Shown here: positions 34,276-42,438 of the stretch, piece after piece
Numbering within the stretch: the stretch's first letter is position 1
How the letters are laid out: the number at the start of each line of letters is the position of its first letter
Assembly: GCA_963823075.1 (NCBI GenBank)
Contig: CAWGKE010000001.1
Span: 1,178,001-1,242,000 of the forward strand
Source of the DNA: UBA4732 sp963823075
Lineage (GTDB): Bacteria; Planctomycetota; Planctomycetia; Gemmatales; Gemmataceae
Length of the DNA stretch: 64,000 bases
Reading direction: 5' to 3'
Position numbers and translations under genes: made by a program
Notes under the pieces: generated by a model
What the model was told of the DNA's origin: nothing
The model's input: only the letters and a program-made list of their open reading frames with translations
Database searches by the model: none

Positions 34276-35184
34276 ATGCTCATGAGCACACAGGTGGATG
34301 CCCCGCCCGAGGAGGCCGAGGCCGATGCCCAGGCGCCGGCGCCGACCGGGCCGCCGCTGACGGTCCTCCTGCCGCCGCGCGGCTGGCGGCTGCCCGACCT
34401 CGGCGAGCTGTGGCGCTTCCACGAGCTGATCTTCTTCCTGGCCTGGCGCGACGTGAAGGTGCGCTACAAGCAGACGCTGCTCGGCGCCGCCTGGGCCGTG
34501 CTGCAGCCCGCCCTGATGATGGTGGTCTTCACCATCTTCTTCAGCCGCATGGCCCACGTCACCACCGACGGCTACAGCGAGGCGGAATATCCGCTGTTCG
34601 TCTTCGCCGGCCTCCTGCCGTGGATGTTCTTCGCGACGGCCGTCGCCAACGCGGGCAACAGCGTCGTCGGCGCCGAGCGGCTGGTCACGAAGGTCTATTT
34701 CCCGCGGCTGGCGATCCCGCTGGCCACGGTGGGGGCGGCGCTGGTGGACTTCGCCGTGGCGTCGGGCCTGATGGCGCTCTTGATGCTCTGGTTCGGCCGG
34801 GCGCCGGGCTGGCCGCTGCTGCTGGCGCCGCTGTTCGTCGCCCTGATGACTCTGCTGGCCGTGGGCGTCGGCGCCCTCCTGGCCGCGCTGAACGTCTCCT
34901 ACCGCGACTTCCGCTACGTCATCCCGTTCCTGGTCCAGGTGTGGATGTACGCGACGCCGACCGTCTACAGCCAGCCGACGGGGTCGGAGCTGGGCGGCTG
35001 GCTGCACGCGCTGATGGCGCTCAATCCGATGACGGCGCTGATCGCCGGCTTCCGTTCGGCGGTCGTGGGCGGGCCGCTCGACTGGGGCCAGGTCGGGATC
35101 GCGGCGGCGTTCAGCGTCGCCGTGTTCCTGGGCGGCTGCCTGTACTTCCGGCGCGTCGAGGATTCGTTCGCGGATCTGATCTGA
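34276..35184 (+). CDS. ABC-2 type polysaccharide export permease (Wzm-like)
   Basis: 302 residues from ATG at 34276 (AGAGGG upstream); ATG at 34282 (MSTQVDAPPEE) is equally possible. The family pattern is clear: WRFHELIFFLAWRDVKVRYK, QTLLGAAWAVLQPALMMVVF, LFVFAGLLPWMFFATAVANA, ERLVTKVYFPRLAIPLATVG, YRDFRYVIPFLVQVWMYATP and NPMTALIAGFRSAVVGG. Six membrane segments fit. It works as a dimer with the ATPase encoded next, moving an undecaprenyl-linked glycan across the inner membrane. A 140-bp gap filled with a repeat separates the two genes. Confidence 0.94.
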   Translation: MLMSTQVDAPPEEAEADAQAPAPTGPPLTVLLPPRGWRLPDLGELWRFHELIFFLAWRDVKVRYKQTLLGAAWAVLQPALMMVVFTIFFSRMAHVTTDGYSEAEYPLFVFAGLLPWMFFATAVANAGNSVVGAERLVTKVYFPRLAIPLATVGAALVDFAVASGLMALLMLWFGRAPGWPLLLAPLFVALMTLLAVGVGALLAALNVSYRDFRYVIPFLVQVWMYATPTVYSQPTGSELGGWLHALMALNPMTALIAGFRSAVVGGPLDWGQVGIAAAFSVAVFLGGCLYFRRVEDSFADLI

Positions 35185-35189
35185 AAGCG

Positions 35190-35307
35190 TTTCACCGCGG
35201 AGAACGCGGAGAGCGCGGAGAAGACAAAAACAAGTACCGAAGGAACGGCACGCCTCGGAACCATTGTTTTTCTTCTCTCTGCGCTCTCCGCGTTCTCGGC
35301 GGTGAAA
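35190..35307. repeat. Full hairpin of the CGCGGAGAACGCGGAG repeat
   Basis: Left arm TTTCACCGCGGAGAACGCGG... (35190-35220) and right arm with the complement (35273-35307) around a loop that starts AGACAAAAACAAG. The loop and right arm are homologous to 6955-7032 and the left arm to 15283-15313. It occupies nearly the whole spacer between permease and ATPase genes. Confidence 0.9.
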
Positions 35308-35324
35308 TCTGAAGGCAGTAAAGG

Positions 35325-36623
35325 ATGTCGCCGATGCAACCCGCCGTCCGCGTCGAGGACCTCGGCAAGCGCTACCGGATCGATGCGACCGGGCCGCGCG
35401 CCGACTACCGCAGCCTCCGCGAGGACCTGATGAACCTGCTGCGGTCGCCGCTGCGCCGCCTCCGTCGTGGGACGGCCCCGCGCCGCTCCGACTTCTGGGC
35501 GCTCCAGGGCGTCGGCTTCGAGTTGCCGCCGGGCGAGGTGCTCGGCGTCGTCGGCCGCAACGGCGCCGGCAAGTCCACGCTGCTCAAGGTGTTGGCCCGC
35601 GTCACGCAGCCGACCACCGGCCGCGTCGAGCTGCGCGGCCGCGTCGGCTCGCTGCTCGAAGTCGGCACCGGCTTCCACCCCGAACTGACCGGCCGCGAGA
35701 ACGTCTACCTCAACGGCGCCCTGCTCGGCATGAAGCGCGCCGAGATCGACCGCAAGTTCGACGACATCGTCGCCTTCGCCGAGGTCGAGCAGTTTCTCGA
35801 CACGCCGGTCAAGCGCTACTCCAGCGGCATGTACACCCGCCTGGCCTTCGCCGTGGCCGCCCATCTGGAGCCGGACATCCTCATCGTCGATGAGGTGCTG
35901 GCGGTCGGCGACGCGGAGTTCCAGAAGAAGTGCCTGAAAAAGATGGGCGACGTGACCGGAGAGGGCCGCACCATCCTGTTCGTCAGCCACAACATGGGCG
36001 CGGTGCAGACCATCTGCCGCCGCGCCTTGCTGCTGGCCCACGGCCGAGTCGAGCGCTTTGGGCCGACGCCGGAGGTGGTCGCCGATTACCTGAAAGCCGG
36101 CGAGGCGGCCGAGGGCGTGCCGCTGGCCGAGCGCCGCGACCGCGAAGGCGACGGCCGGTTCCGCTTCGAGGAGTTCCGCGTCCTGGACGCCCGCGGCCGG
36201 CCGGCCGGCCGCATGGTCACGGGCGAAGACTGCTGCCTCCACATCCGCCTCTCGACGCCGCCAGCGGGCGCCGGGATGGCCGCGCCCCTGGACTTGGCCG
36301 TGTCGATCCGCGACATGCACGGCCGGAAGCTGACGGAGCTGGCGACGTACTTCACCAACGCCAGCCCGCGAACGCCGGCCGAGGCCCGCGAGCTGTGGTG
36401 CCTGGTCCCGCGCGTGCCGCTGCTGGCCGGCGAGTACCGCATCGAGCTGTGGTGCGGGACGCTGGGCGAGACGCAGGACTGGATCCACGACGCCGCCGTG
36501 CTGCGGGTCGAGGAAGGCAACTACTTCCGCAACTATGCGGACGCCCGGACGCCGATCGCGGCGCGGCACGGGGACGTGATGATCCCGCAGGTGTGGAACG
36601 CGCGGCCGCCCGCCGGGGGCTGA
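35325..36623 (+). CDS. ABC transporter ATPase with glycan-binding tail (Wzt-like)
   Basis: 432 residues from 35325; ATG at 35334 (MQPAVRVEDLGKRYRI) is better placed relative to AAAGG. The nucleotide-binding domain shows Walker A GRNGAGKST (about 78), the Wzt-type FHPELTGRENVYLNG, signature YSSGMYTRLAFA, Walker B ILIVDEVLAVGD and the switch His in ILFVSHNMG. From about residue 260 a C-terminal beta domain follows (FEEFRVLDARGRPAG, LDLAVSIRDMHGRKLTELA, LLAGEYRIELWCGTLGE), the type that recognises the end of the glycan in Wzt proteins. This fits export of a finished, capped polysaccharide. Confidence 0.95.
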   Translation: MSPMQPAVRVEDLGKRYRIDATGPRADYRSLREDLMNLLRSPLRRLRRGTAPRRSDFWALQGVGFELPPGEVLGVVGRNGAGKSTLLKVLARVTQPTTGRVELRGRVGSLLEVGTGFHPELTGRENVYLNGALLGMKRAEIDRKFDDIVAFAEVEQFLDTPVKRYSSGMYTRLAFAVAAHLEPDILIVDEVLAVGDAEFQKKCLKKMGDVTGEGRTILFVSHNMGAVQTICRRALLLAHGRVERFGPTPEVVADYLKAGEAAEGVPLAERRDREGDGRFRFEEFRVLDARGRPAGRMVTGEDCCLHIRLSTPPAGAGMAAPLDLAVSIRDMHGRKLTELATYFTNASPRTPAEARELWCLVPRVPLLAGEYRIELWCGTLGETQDWIHDAAVLRVEEGNYFRNYADARTPIAARHGDVMIPQVWNARPPAGG

Positions 36624-36641
36624 CCATCGAGGAATGCGCAC

Positions 36642-37623
36642 ATGGACCAGCCCCTCGTCTCCGTCGTCATCCCCTGCTACAAGCAGGCCGAGTACCTGCG
36701 CGAAGCCGTCGATAGCGCCCTGGGGCAGACGTATCCGGCCGTCGAGGTGATCGTCGTCAACGACGGCTCGCCGGACAATACCGAAGAAGTCGCGCCGGTA
36801 CGGCGACCGCATCGTCTACGTCCATCGGCCCAACGGCGGCTTGCCGGCGGCGCGCAACACCGGGACCGACCGGGCGCGGGGCCGCTGCCTGAAGTTCCTC
36901 GACGCCGACGACCACCTGCACCCCGAACAAATCGAATGGCAAATGGAGGCGATCGGCGGCCGCGAGGATTGCGTGTCGCTGACGGCCGTTCGCCTCTACC
37001 GCGACGGCCGGCCGGAGGAGTACCTCGACCACGTCCCGCAAGCCACGACGCTGCTGCCGGACCTGTTCCGGAGCATCCCCTGGGGCGGCACGCACGGCTG
37101 GCTGTTTCCCACGTCGCTGGTGCGGGCCGTCAACGGCTTCGACGAGACGCTGCGCTTCGGCGAGGACTGGGATTTCTTCACCCGCCTCGGCCTGCTGGAC
37201 CCCACCCTGGTCACCGATCCTCGCGTCGGCTGTTACTACCGCCAGCGGCCCGGCTCGATGAGCGCCAACCGGGCCGGCATGGCCGCGGCGCGGGCGCGCA
37301 CCCTGACCGGACTGCACGACAAGCTGCGGGCGAAGGGCCGGCCGGATTGGTTCGGACTCGACCTGCTCAAGTTCGAGCAGGCGATTTACGAGGCGCTGGT
37401 CCGTCACGGCGTGAAGGACGGCGCCCTGCTCGACGGCCTGTTGCGGCGGATCTTCGAGTTGCAGCGGCGCGTCGGCTTCGGCAGCTACGGCTGGCGCTTC
37501 CGCCTGATGGCCCGCTGCCTCGGCTACGCCCGCGCCGAGCGGCTGCGCTGCGCGGTTGTGCGGCTGCTGAATATCCGGCCGCCGGAGACGCTGGACACGC
37601 AGGCCTGGAGGTACGCGACGTGA
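36642..37623 (+). CDS. Family 2 glycosyltransferase, frameshifted near residue 50
   Basis: ATG at 36642 (GAGGAA upstream) gives QPLVSVVIPCYKQAEYLREA and VEVIVVNDGSPDNTEEVA, the nucleotide-sugar-binding start of GT-A enzymes. The frame breaks at 36790-36805 and continues in the +1 frame: RYGDRIVYVHRPNGGLPAAR, then the DXD region CLKFLDADDHLHPEQIEWQM, WLFPTSLVRAVNGFDETLRF and EDWDFFTRLGL. With the break repaired the protein has about 326 residues, a normal single-domain GT2. Its stop codon overlaps the start of the next glycosyltransferase (GTGA), so the two are translationally coupled. Confidence 0.88.
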
Positions 37624-38576
37624 GCGCGCCGACCGTCCGCGTCGTCATCCCGGCCTACCGCGCCGCCCACTTCATCGGCCGGGCGATCGACAGCGTCCTG
37701 GCGCAGACCCGCCCGGCGGACGAGATCCTGGTCGTGGACGACGGCAGCCCCGACGACCTGGCCGCGGCGCTCGCGCCTTACGGCGGTCGGGTGCGGCTGC
37801 TGCGCAAAGCCAACGGCGGCGCCTCCAGCGCCCGCAACTTCGGCGTCGAGCATTGCCCCGACGGCCTGATCGCCTTCCTCGACGCCGACGACTACTGGGA
37901 GCCGCCAAAGCTGGAACGCCAGCTGGAGATCCTGACGCGCCATCCAAGGCTCGGCGTGGTGGCGAGCCGGTTTTACGTTCAACCGCCGACCGGAGGGCGG
38001 TATGCGCATCTGGTCGGCCATCCGTCGCTGTACGACCGCGTCTGGGACCGGCCCGCGGGGCCGATCGCCTTCGAGCTGGCCCGCCGCGTCTGGACCTCGA
38101 CGCTGCTGGTGCGGCGCGACGCGCTGGGCGGCCTGCGGTTCGACGAGGGCCTGTCCACCGCCGAGGACGTCGATATGTGGGTGCGGCTGGTCGCATCGAC
38201 GCCGGCCTACCTGATTTCGGAGCCGCTGGCGACGGGGGTCCAGGAGCCTGGCTCGCTGTCGCGCGGCAGCGACCCGGCCCACGACTGCCGCAACATGCTG
38301 GCCGTGGTCCGGCGCTACACGGCCCTGCTGGGGCCGGCCGCGACGCGGGTCTGGGAGGCGCAGGTCTACCGCGAGTGGGCGGCGCTGCAGCTGGGCGGCG
38401 GCCGACCCGGCGCCGCGTTGTACCCCGCCTGCGTCCGCCTGCTGCGCGAGCCGTGGCGGCCGCAGGCGTGGTGGATCGTATTCAAGTCGGCGGCGTGGGC
38501 CGCGGGGCGGCAGTGGTTTAGCCGCGACGCGGAGCGGAGCGCTCTGCCCGAGCGCTCCGCTCCGCGTCGCGGCTAA
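37620..38576 (+). CDS. Family 2 glycosyltransferase
   Basis: 318 residues, GTG start at 37620 inside the stop of the previous gene. GT-A landmarks: VRVVIPAYRAAHFIGRAIDS, DEILVVDDGSPDDL, NGGASSARNFGVEH, and the DXD in IAFLDADDYWEPPKLERQLE; the acceptor side shows GLRFDEGLSTAEDVDMWVRL, with the ED of the catalytic base. The last 19 residues (from FSRDAERS on) are encoded by the inverted repeat 38515-38578, so the original C-terminus ended near residue 300 or was replaced. Confidence 0.93.
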   Translation: MSAPTVRVVIPAYRAAHFIGRAIDSVLAQTRPADEILVVDDGSPDDLAAALAPYGGRVRLLRKANGGASSARNFGVEHCPDGLIAFLDADDYWEPPKLERQLEILTRHPRLGVVASRFYVQPPTGGRYAHLVGHPSLYDRVWDRPAGPIAFELARRVWTSTLLVRRDALGGLRFDEGLSTAEDVDMWVRLVASTPAYLISEPLATGVQEPGSLSRGSDPAHDCRNMLAVVRRYTALLGPAATRVWEAQVYREWAALQLGGGRPGAALYPACVRLLREPWRPQAWWIVFKSAAWAAGRQWFSRDAERSALPERSAPRRG

Positions 38577-38578
38577 CC
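38515..38578. repeat. Inverted repeat, GCGACGCGGAGCGGAGCG family, copy 2
   Basis: Arms of 28 bp (GTTTAGCCGCGACGCGGAGC... and complement) with a short loop; the same arms as 24578-24640. It overlaps the last 62 bp of the preceding glycosyltransferase gene, and the stop codon lies inside the right arm. Confidence 0.92.
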
Positions 38579-38589
38579 GAGGCACCTTC

Positions 38590-39768
38590 ATGCGATATAC
38601 CGAGCCGAAAAGGGGCCGATTGCGGATCGCCCACGTGACGCTGGGCCTCGACGTGGGCGGCCAGGAGAAGCTGCTGGTCGAGTTCGCGCACTGCGCCGAC
38701 CGCCGCCGCTTCGACCTGCATTTCGTGTCGTTGGGCGGCCGCGGCGTGCTGGCCGGCGACCTGGAAGCGTGGGGTTGGCCGGTCGAGGCGCTGGGCGAGC
38801 CGAGCGGCTTCCGGCCCGGCCTGGCACCCCGCCTGGCCTGGCTGTTCCGGGAGCGGCGGATCGACGTGGTCCACACGCACGACGAACGGCCGCACATCTA
38901 CGGCGCCTTCGCGGCCCGCCTGGCCGGCGTACGCCGGCTCGTCCACACGCGGCACCACGGCATGGCCTACCGCCTGTCGCCGCGGCAGGCCGGCCTGGTC
39001 CGGCTGGCGGCGCGGCTGACCGACCGCTTCGTGTGCGTCTCCGCCGACAGCGCCCGCCAGGCGGTACGCCAGGGCGTCTCGCCGCGGGCGGTGCGCGTCC
39101 TGCACAACGGCATCGACCTGACGCGGTTCGCGCCCCCTCACCCCACCCTTCCCCACCCGCGGGGGGAGGGCAGGGAGGGAGGGCCGGTCGTGACCGTGGC
39201 GCGACTTAGCCCCGAAAAGGATATCGATACGCTCTTGAGGGCGGCGGCGCTGGCGGCGGGCGAGGACGACGCTTTCCGCCTGGAGATCGCCGGCGACGGG
39301 CCGTGCATGGCGGAGCTGCGGCGGACGGCGGCCGAGCTGGGGCTGGACGGGCGCGTAACCTTCCACGGCCAGGTCCGCGACGTGCCGGCGCTGCTGGCGC
39401 GGGCCGGGCTGTTCGTGCTGTCGTCGCGGACGGAGGGCGTGTCGCTGACGCTGCTGGAGGCGATGGCGGGCGGGTTGGCCGTCGTCGCCACGCGGGTCGG
39501 CGGCAACCCCGAGGTGGTGGCCGATGGCGAGACCGGCCTGCTCGTTCCGCCCGGCGACCCCGCCGCGCTGGCCGCCGCGCTGCTCCGCCTGCGCGGCAAC
39601 GAGTGGGAACGGCGCCGCATGGGACAGGCCGGCCGAAGCCGCGTCGAGCGCTGCTTCGACGTGTCCCGCATGACCGCCGCGTATGAGCGCATCTACCTCG
39701 GCCTGGACGGCGCCGCCGGCCGTTTGAGGCCCGGCGCCAACGCTGCGGCCGGTGTTAACGCCGGTTGA
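38590..39768 (+). CDS. Family 4 (GT-B) glycosyltransferase
   Basis: 392 residues. N-domain: IAHVTLGLDVGGQEKLLVEF, DVVHTHDERPHIYGAFAARL, VCVSADSARQAVRQGVSPRA, VLHNGIDLTRFAP. C-domain: VVTVARLSPEKDIDTLLRAA, LEIAGDGPCMAELRRTAAEL, FHGQVRDVPALLARAGLFVL and the donor-binding SSRTEGVSLTLLEAMAGGLA (E-x7-E). The linker between the domains contains a Pro/Gly-rich insert (PPHPTLPHPRGEGREGG) that comes from a G/C-rich repeat. It is expected to add a sugar to the growing lipid-linked glycan on the cytoplasmic side. Confidence 0.93.
   Translation: MRYTEPKRGRLRIAHVTLGLDVGGQEKLLVEFAHCADRRRFDLHFVSLGGRGVLAGDLEAWGWPVEALGEPSGFRPGLAPRLAWLFRERRIDVVHTHDERPHIYGAFAARLAGVRRLVHTRHHGMAYRLSPRQAGLVRLAARLTDRFVCVSADSARQAVRQGVSPRAVRVLHNGIDLTRFAPPHPTLPHPRGEGREGGPVVTVARLSPEKDIDTLLRAAALAAGEDDAFRLEIAGDGPCMAELRRTAAELGLDGRVTFHGQVRDVPALLARAGLFVLSSRTEGVSLTLLEAMAGGLAVVATRVGGNPEVVADGETGLLVPPGDPAALAAALLRLRGNEWERRRMGQAGRSRVERCFDVSRMTAAYERIYLGLDGAAGRLRPGANAAAGVNAG
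39132..39183. repeat. CCCTCACCCCACCC repeat inside a glycosyltransferase gene
   Basis: CCCTCACCCCACCCTTCCCC followed by CCGCGGGGGGAGGGCAGGGA, a pyrimidine/purine hairpin of a type often dispersed between genes. Here it is read through in frame as the interdomain linker of a GT4 enzyme, where it should do least harm. Confidence 0.6.
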
Positions 39769-40220
39769 CGCGCCGCGTTCCCCATGCTAATCCTCGTTAG
39801 CGGCGTGAAGAAGATTCGAGGGATCGCTAAAATCGTCCATGCGGCAAGGACGCCGCGAAAAGCCGCGGAATTCGCAGGAGCGGACGCGCCGCGGCGCCAC
39901 GAAGGGGATTGGCACATCAAATGCTAATTCCCTCGCACGGAAATCCTCCCGGCGAGCGGCCGGCGTGAGCCGGCTGATGGTTCGCATCAGCCGGCTCACG
40001 CCGGCCGCTCGCCGAATCCCCGCACGGACGCATGATTCTTCGGAACAGACGTTCGTGCGGCGGACCCCTCCCGCCATTCGTCGGACTTCTCCAGGCCGCT
40101 CCCGGAACCGGGCGGCGAACCTCCTCCCCACTGCCGACCGGCCCGTTCCGGCGCGCCCTCGCGTCCGGGCCTTGTGCAACGATGCGTACAGAGCTTCATC
40201 GGTACGGAAGAGGCGTCCTC
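39769..40220. other. Spacer before the sugar transferase with repeat and hairpin
   Basis: 452 bp without a gene. It holds the inverted repeat 39951-40013 and a hairpin at 40020-40060 (CCGCACGGACG and its near-complement CGTTCGTGCGG). The remainder, 39780-39950, is somewhat AT-richer and may carry a promoter for the second half of the exopolysaccharide locus; no clear -35/-10 pair was found. Confidence 0.5.
39951..40013. repeat. Inverted repeat, GGCGAGCGGCCGGCGT family, copy 2
   Basis: 29-bp perfect arms (GGCGAGCGGCCGGCGTGAGC... and complement) around a 5-bp loop. Nearly identical to 43535-43598 and close to 18005-18089. Confidence 0.93.
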
Positions 40221-41021
40221 ATGGCCGTAGAGATCGACATCGCGGAACCGCAGCACGTCGCCCCCGCCGCCGCCACGCCGACGGCCCATAAAACCCTGCG
40301 TCTGGAAGCGCCGCGGCCGACGGCATTCACGCCGCCGCCGCGGCCCGTGTACGAGGCCGTCAAGGCCGTCGCCGAGTGGTTTTTCGCTGCGGTCTTGTTC
40401 GTCCTGGCCGCGCCGGTGTTGGCCCTGACCGCCCTGGCCGTGAAGCTGACCTCGCGCGGCCCGGTGTTCTACTCCCAGGTGCGCGTGGGCCAAGGCGGCC
40501 GGCCGTTTACGCTTTACAAGGTCCGCACCATGATCCACGACTGCGAAAAGGCGTCGGGCGTGCAGTGGTCGAGGCCTGGCGACCCCCGCATCACCCGCAT
40601 CGGCGCCTTCCTCCGCCGGACCCACCTGGACGAGCTGCCGCAGTTGTGGAACGTGCTGCGCGGGGACATGAGCCTGGTCGGCCCGCGGCCGGAGCGGCCG
40701 GAGTTCACGCCGGCGCTGGAGCGCGCCGTCCCGCATTACCGCGACCGCCTGGCCGTGCGGCCCGGCGTCACCGGCCTGGCCCAGATCCAGCTGCCGCCCG
40801 ACACCGACCTGGCGAGCGTCCGCCGAAAACTCGCTTACGACCTCTATTATATCCGTTATCGCGGCCTGTGGCTGGACCTGCGCCTCGTCGCATGCACGGC
40901 GGTCCACATGCTGGGCGTGCCCTACGAGGCGTTGCGCTCTCTGTTCGGGATGCCGGGGCCGGAAGCGGTGGAGGTCGCTTTCGAGGAGCACGCCCGGCCG
41001 CGGCCGCAGTTCGAGGCGTGA
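40221..41021 (+). CDS. Undecaprenyl-phosphate sugar-1-phosphate transferase
   Basis: 266 residues, ATG at 40221 with GGAAGAGG upstream. One strongly hydrophobic segment (FFAAVLFVLAAPVLALTALA) precedes the catalytic domain of the bacterial sugar transferase family: SRGPVFYSQVRVGQGGRPFT, LYKVRTMIHDCEK, RRTHLDELPQLWNVLRGDMS, LVGPRPERPEF and VRPGVTGLAQI. It lacks the N-terminal multi-helix region of WbaP/WcaJ and so resembles the short, monotopic phosphoglycosyl transferases. It transfers a sugar phosphate from a nucleotide sugar to undecaprenyl phosphate and starts the glycan made by this locus. Confidence 0.95.
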   Translation: MAVEIDIAEPQHVAPAAATPTAHKTLRLEAPRPTAFTPPPRPVYEAVKAVAEWFFAAVLFVLAAPVLALTALAVKLTSRGPVFYSQVRVGQGGRPFTLYKVRTMIHDCEKASGVQWSRPGDPRITRIGAFLRRTHLDELPQLWNVLRGDMSLVGPRPERPEFTPALERAVPHYRDRLAVRPGVTGLAQIQLPPDTDLASVRRKLAYDLYYIRYRGLWLDLRLVACTAVHMLGVPYEALRSLFGMPGPEAVEVAFEEHARPRPQFEA

Positions 41022-41178
41022 CGCATGGTGCGGCGAGCCCGCAGCGCCAAGCAAGGGCGAGCCCGCGCGGCCTCGCCCGACTCCGTTTCGTCCGCCGGAC
41101 GGAGCATCCCGGCCGTCATCCGGCGCGTTTTCGACCTAAAGTTGCGCGGGGACGGCTTCCACGCGATGGGGATGCGCC

Positions 41179-42438
41179 ATGAACGCGGTGATCGTGGACG
41201 GCGACGCGGCCTACCCGCCGTCGAGCGGCAAACGGCTGCGGACGCTGAACCTGATGCTCCGCCTGGCGCACCGCCACCGCGTCACCTACATCGCCCGCTG
41301 CCACGACGGCCCGGAAGCGGCCAGGCGGGCCGCCGCGTATTTGCGCGACAACGGAGTCGAAAACGTCCTCATCGATCACCCCATTCCGCTCAAGAAGGGG
41401 CCGGCCTTTTTCGCCCGGCTGGCGGCTAACTTGTTCTCGCCGCTGCCGTATTCGGCGGCGGCCTTCGACAGCCCGCTGTTGCGGCAGGCAGTGCAGGAAC
41501 ACGAGGAGCGGCGGCCCGTCGATTTGTGGCAATTCGAGTGGACGCCGTTTTTGGGACTGCTGCGCCGGCCGGAGCGCGCCCGCCGGGTGCTGATGGCCCA
41601 CAACATCGATGCGCTGATCTGGCGCCGCTACCACGAGGCGGAACGGCGGCCGCTGCGGCGCTGGTACGTCCGCGGCCAGTGGCGGAAATTCGAGCGCTAC
41701 GAGCGGCGGATGTTCCCGCAGGCCGATCGCGTCGTGACGGTCAGCGACGAGGACGCCGTCCTGGCGCGGGAGCTGTACGGGATCGAGAATGTAGATGTCG
41801 TGGACAACGGCGTCGATGCAGCCTATTACGCGGCCGGCGAGCGGCGGGGTTCATCCCCGCCGTCCCCGCCCGACCGCGTGCTGTTCCTGGGCAGCCTCGA
41901 CTGGCGACCGAACCTGGACGCGATCCAAATACTCCTTGATGCGATTTTCCCGGCCGTGCGGGCGCAAGTCCCCTCGGCGCGGCTGAGCATCGTGGGCCGG
42001 CGGCCGCCGGAACAGCTGCGGCGGCGCGTGGCGGCGACGGACTTCGCCGAGTTGCAGGCCGACGTGGAGGACGTGCGACCGCACCTGGCGCGAAGCGGCG
42101 TGATGGCCGTGCCGCTGCGGATCGGCGGCGGCTCGCGGCTGAAGATCCTGGAGGCGCTGGCGTGCGGCCTGCCGGTGGTTTCGACGCGGGTCGGCGCCGA
42201 GGGATTGCGGCTGGAAGACGGCCGCGACCTCACGGTCGTGGAACGGCCGGAGGATATGGCGGCGGCGCTGGTGCGGTGCATTCGCGCGCCGGAGGAGGCG
42301 CGGCGAATGGCCGAACACGGCCGGCGGGTGGTGCGGGAGCGCTACGACTGGGACGTGCTGGCGGATCGGCTCGAAGCGGTGTGGGAGAGCGTCGTCGCCG
42401 CTAAAGGGGTGGAGTCGCCATGCTCGTCGCTCACCTGA
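41179..42438 (+). CDS. Glycosyltransferase, GT4-like (GT-B)
   Basis: 419 residues from ATG at 41179. It has AYPPSSGKRLRTLNLMLRLA at the start, the acceptor-side VDLWQFEWTPFLGLLRRPER and VLMAHNIDALIWRRYHEAER, then VVTVSDEDAVLARELYGIEN, VDVVDNGVDAAYY, VLFLGSLDWRPNLDAIQILL and the donor site GVMAVPLRIGGGSRLKILEA. This is the pattern of the 'PEP-CTERM/exosortase-associated' type glycosyltransferases that accompany exosortase loci. Its last 19 bases overlap the next gene, implying coupled translation. Confidence 0.9.
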   Translation: MNAVIVDGDAAYPPSSGKRLRTLNLMLRLAHRHRVTYIARCHDGPEAARRAAAYLRDNGVENVLIDHPIPLKKGPAFFARLAANLFSPLPYSAAAFDSPLLRQAVQEHEERRPVDLWQFEWTPFLGLLRRPERARRVLMAHNIDALIWRRYHEAERRPLRRWYVRGQWRKFERYERRMFPQADRVVTVSDEDAVLARELYGIENVDVVDNGVDAAYYAAGERRGSSPPSPPDRVLFLGSLDWRPNLDAIQILLDAIFPAVRAQVPSARLSIVGRRPPEQLRRRVAATDFAELQADVEDVRPHLARSGVMAVPLRIGGGSRLKILEALACGLPVVSTRVGAEGLRLEDGRDLTVVERPEDMAAALVRCIRAPEEARRMAEHGRRVVRERYDWDVLADRLEAVWESVVAAKGVESPCSSLT

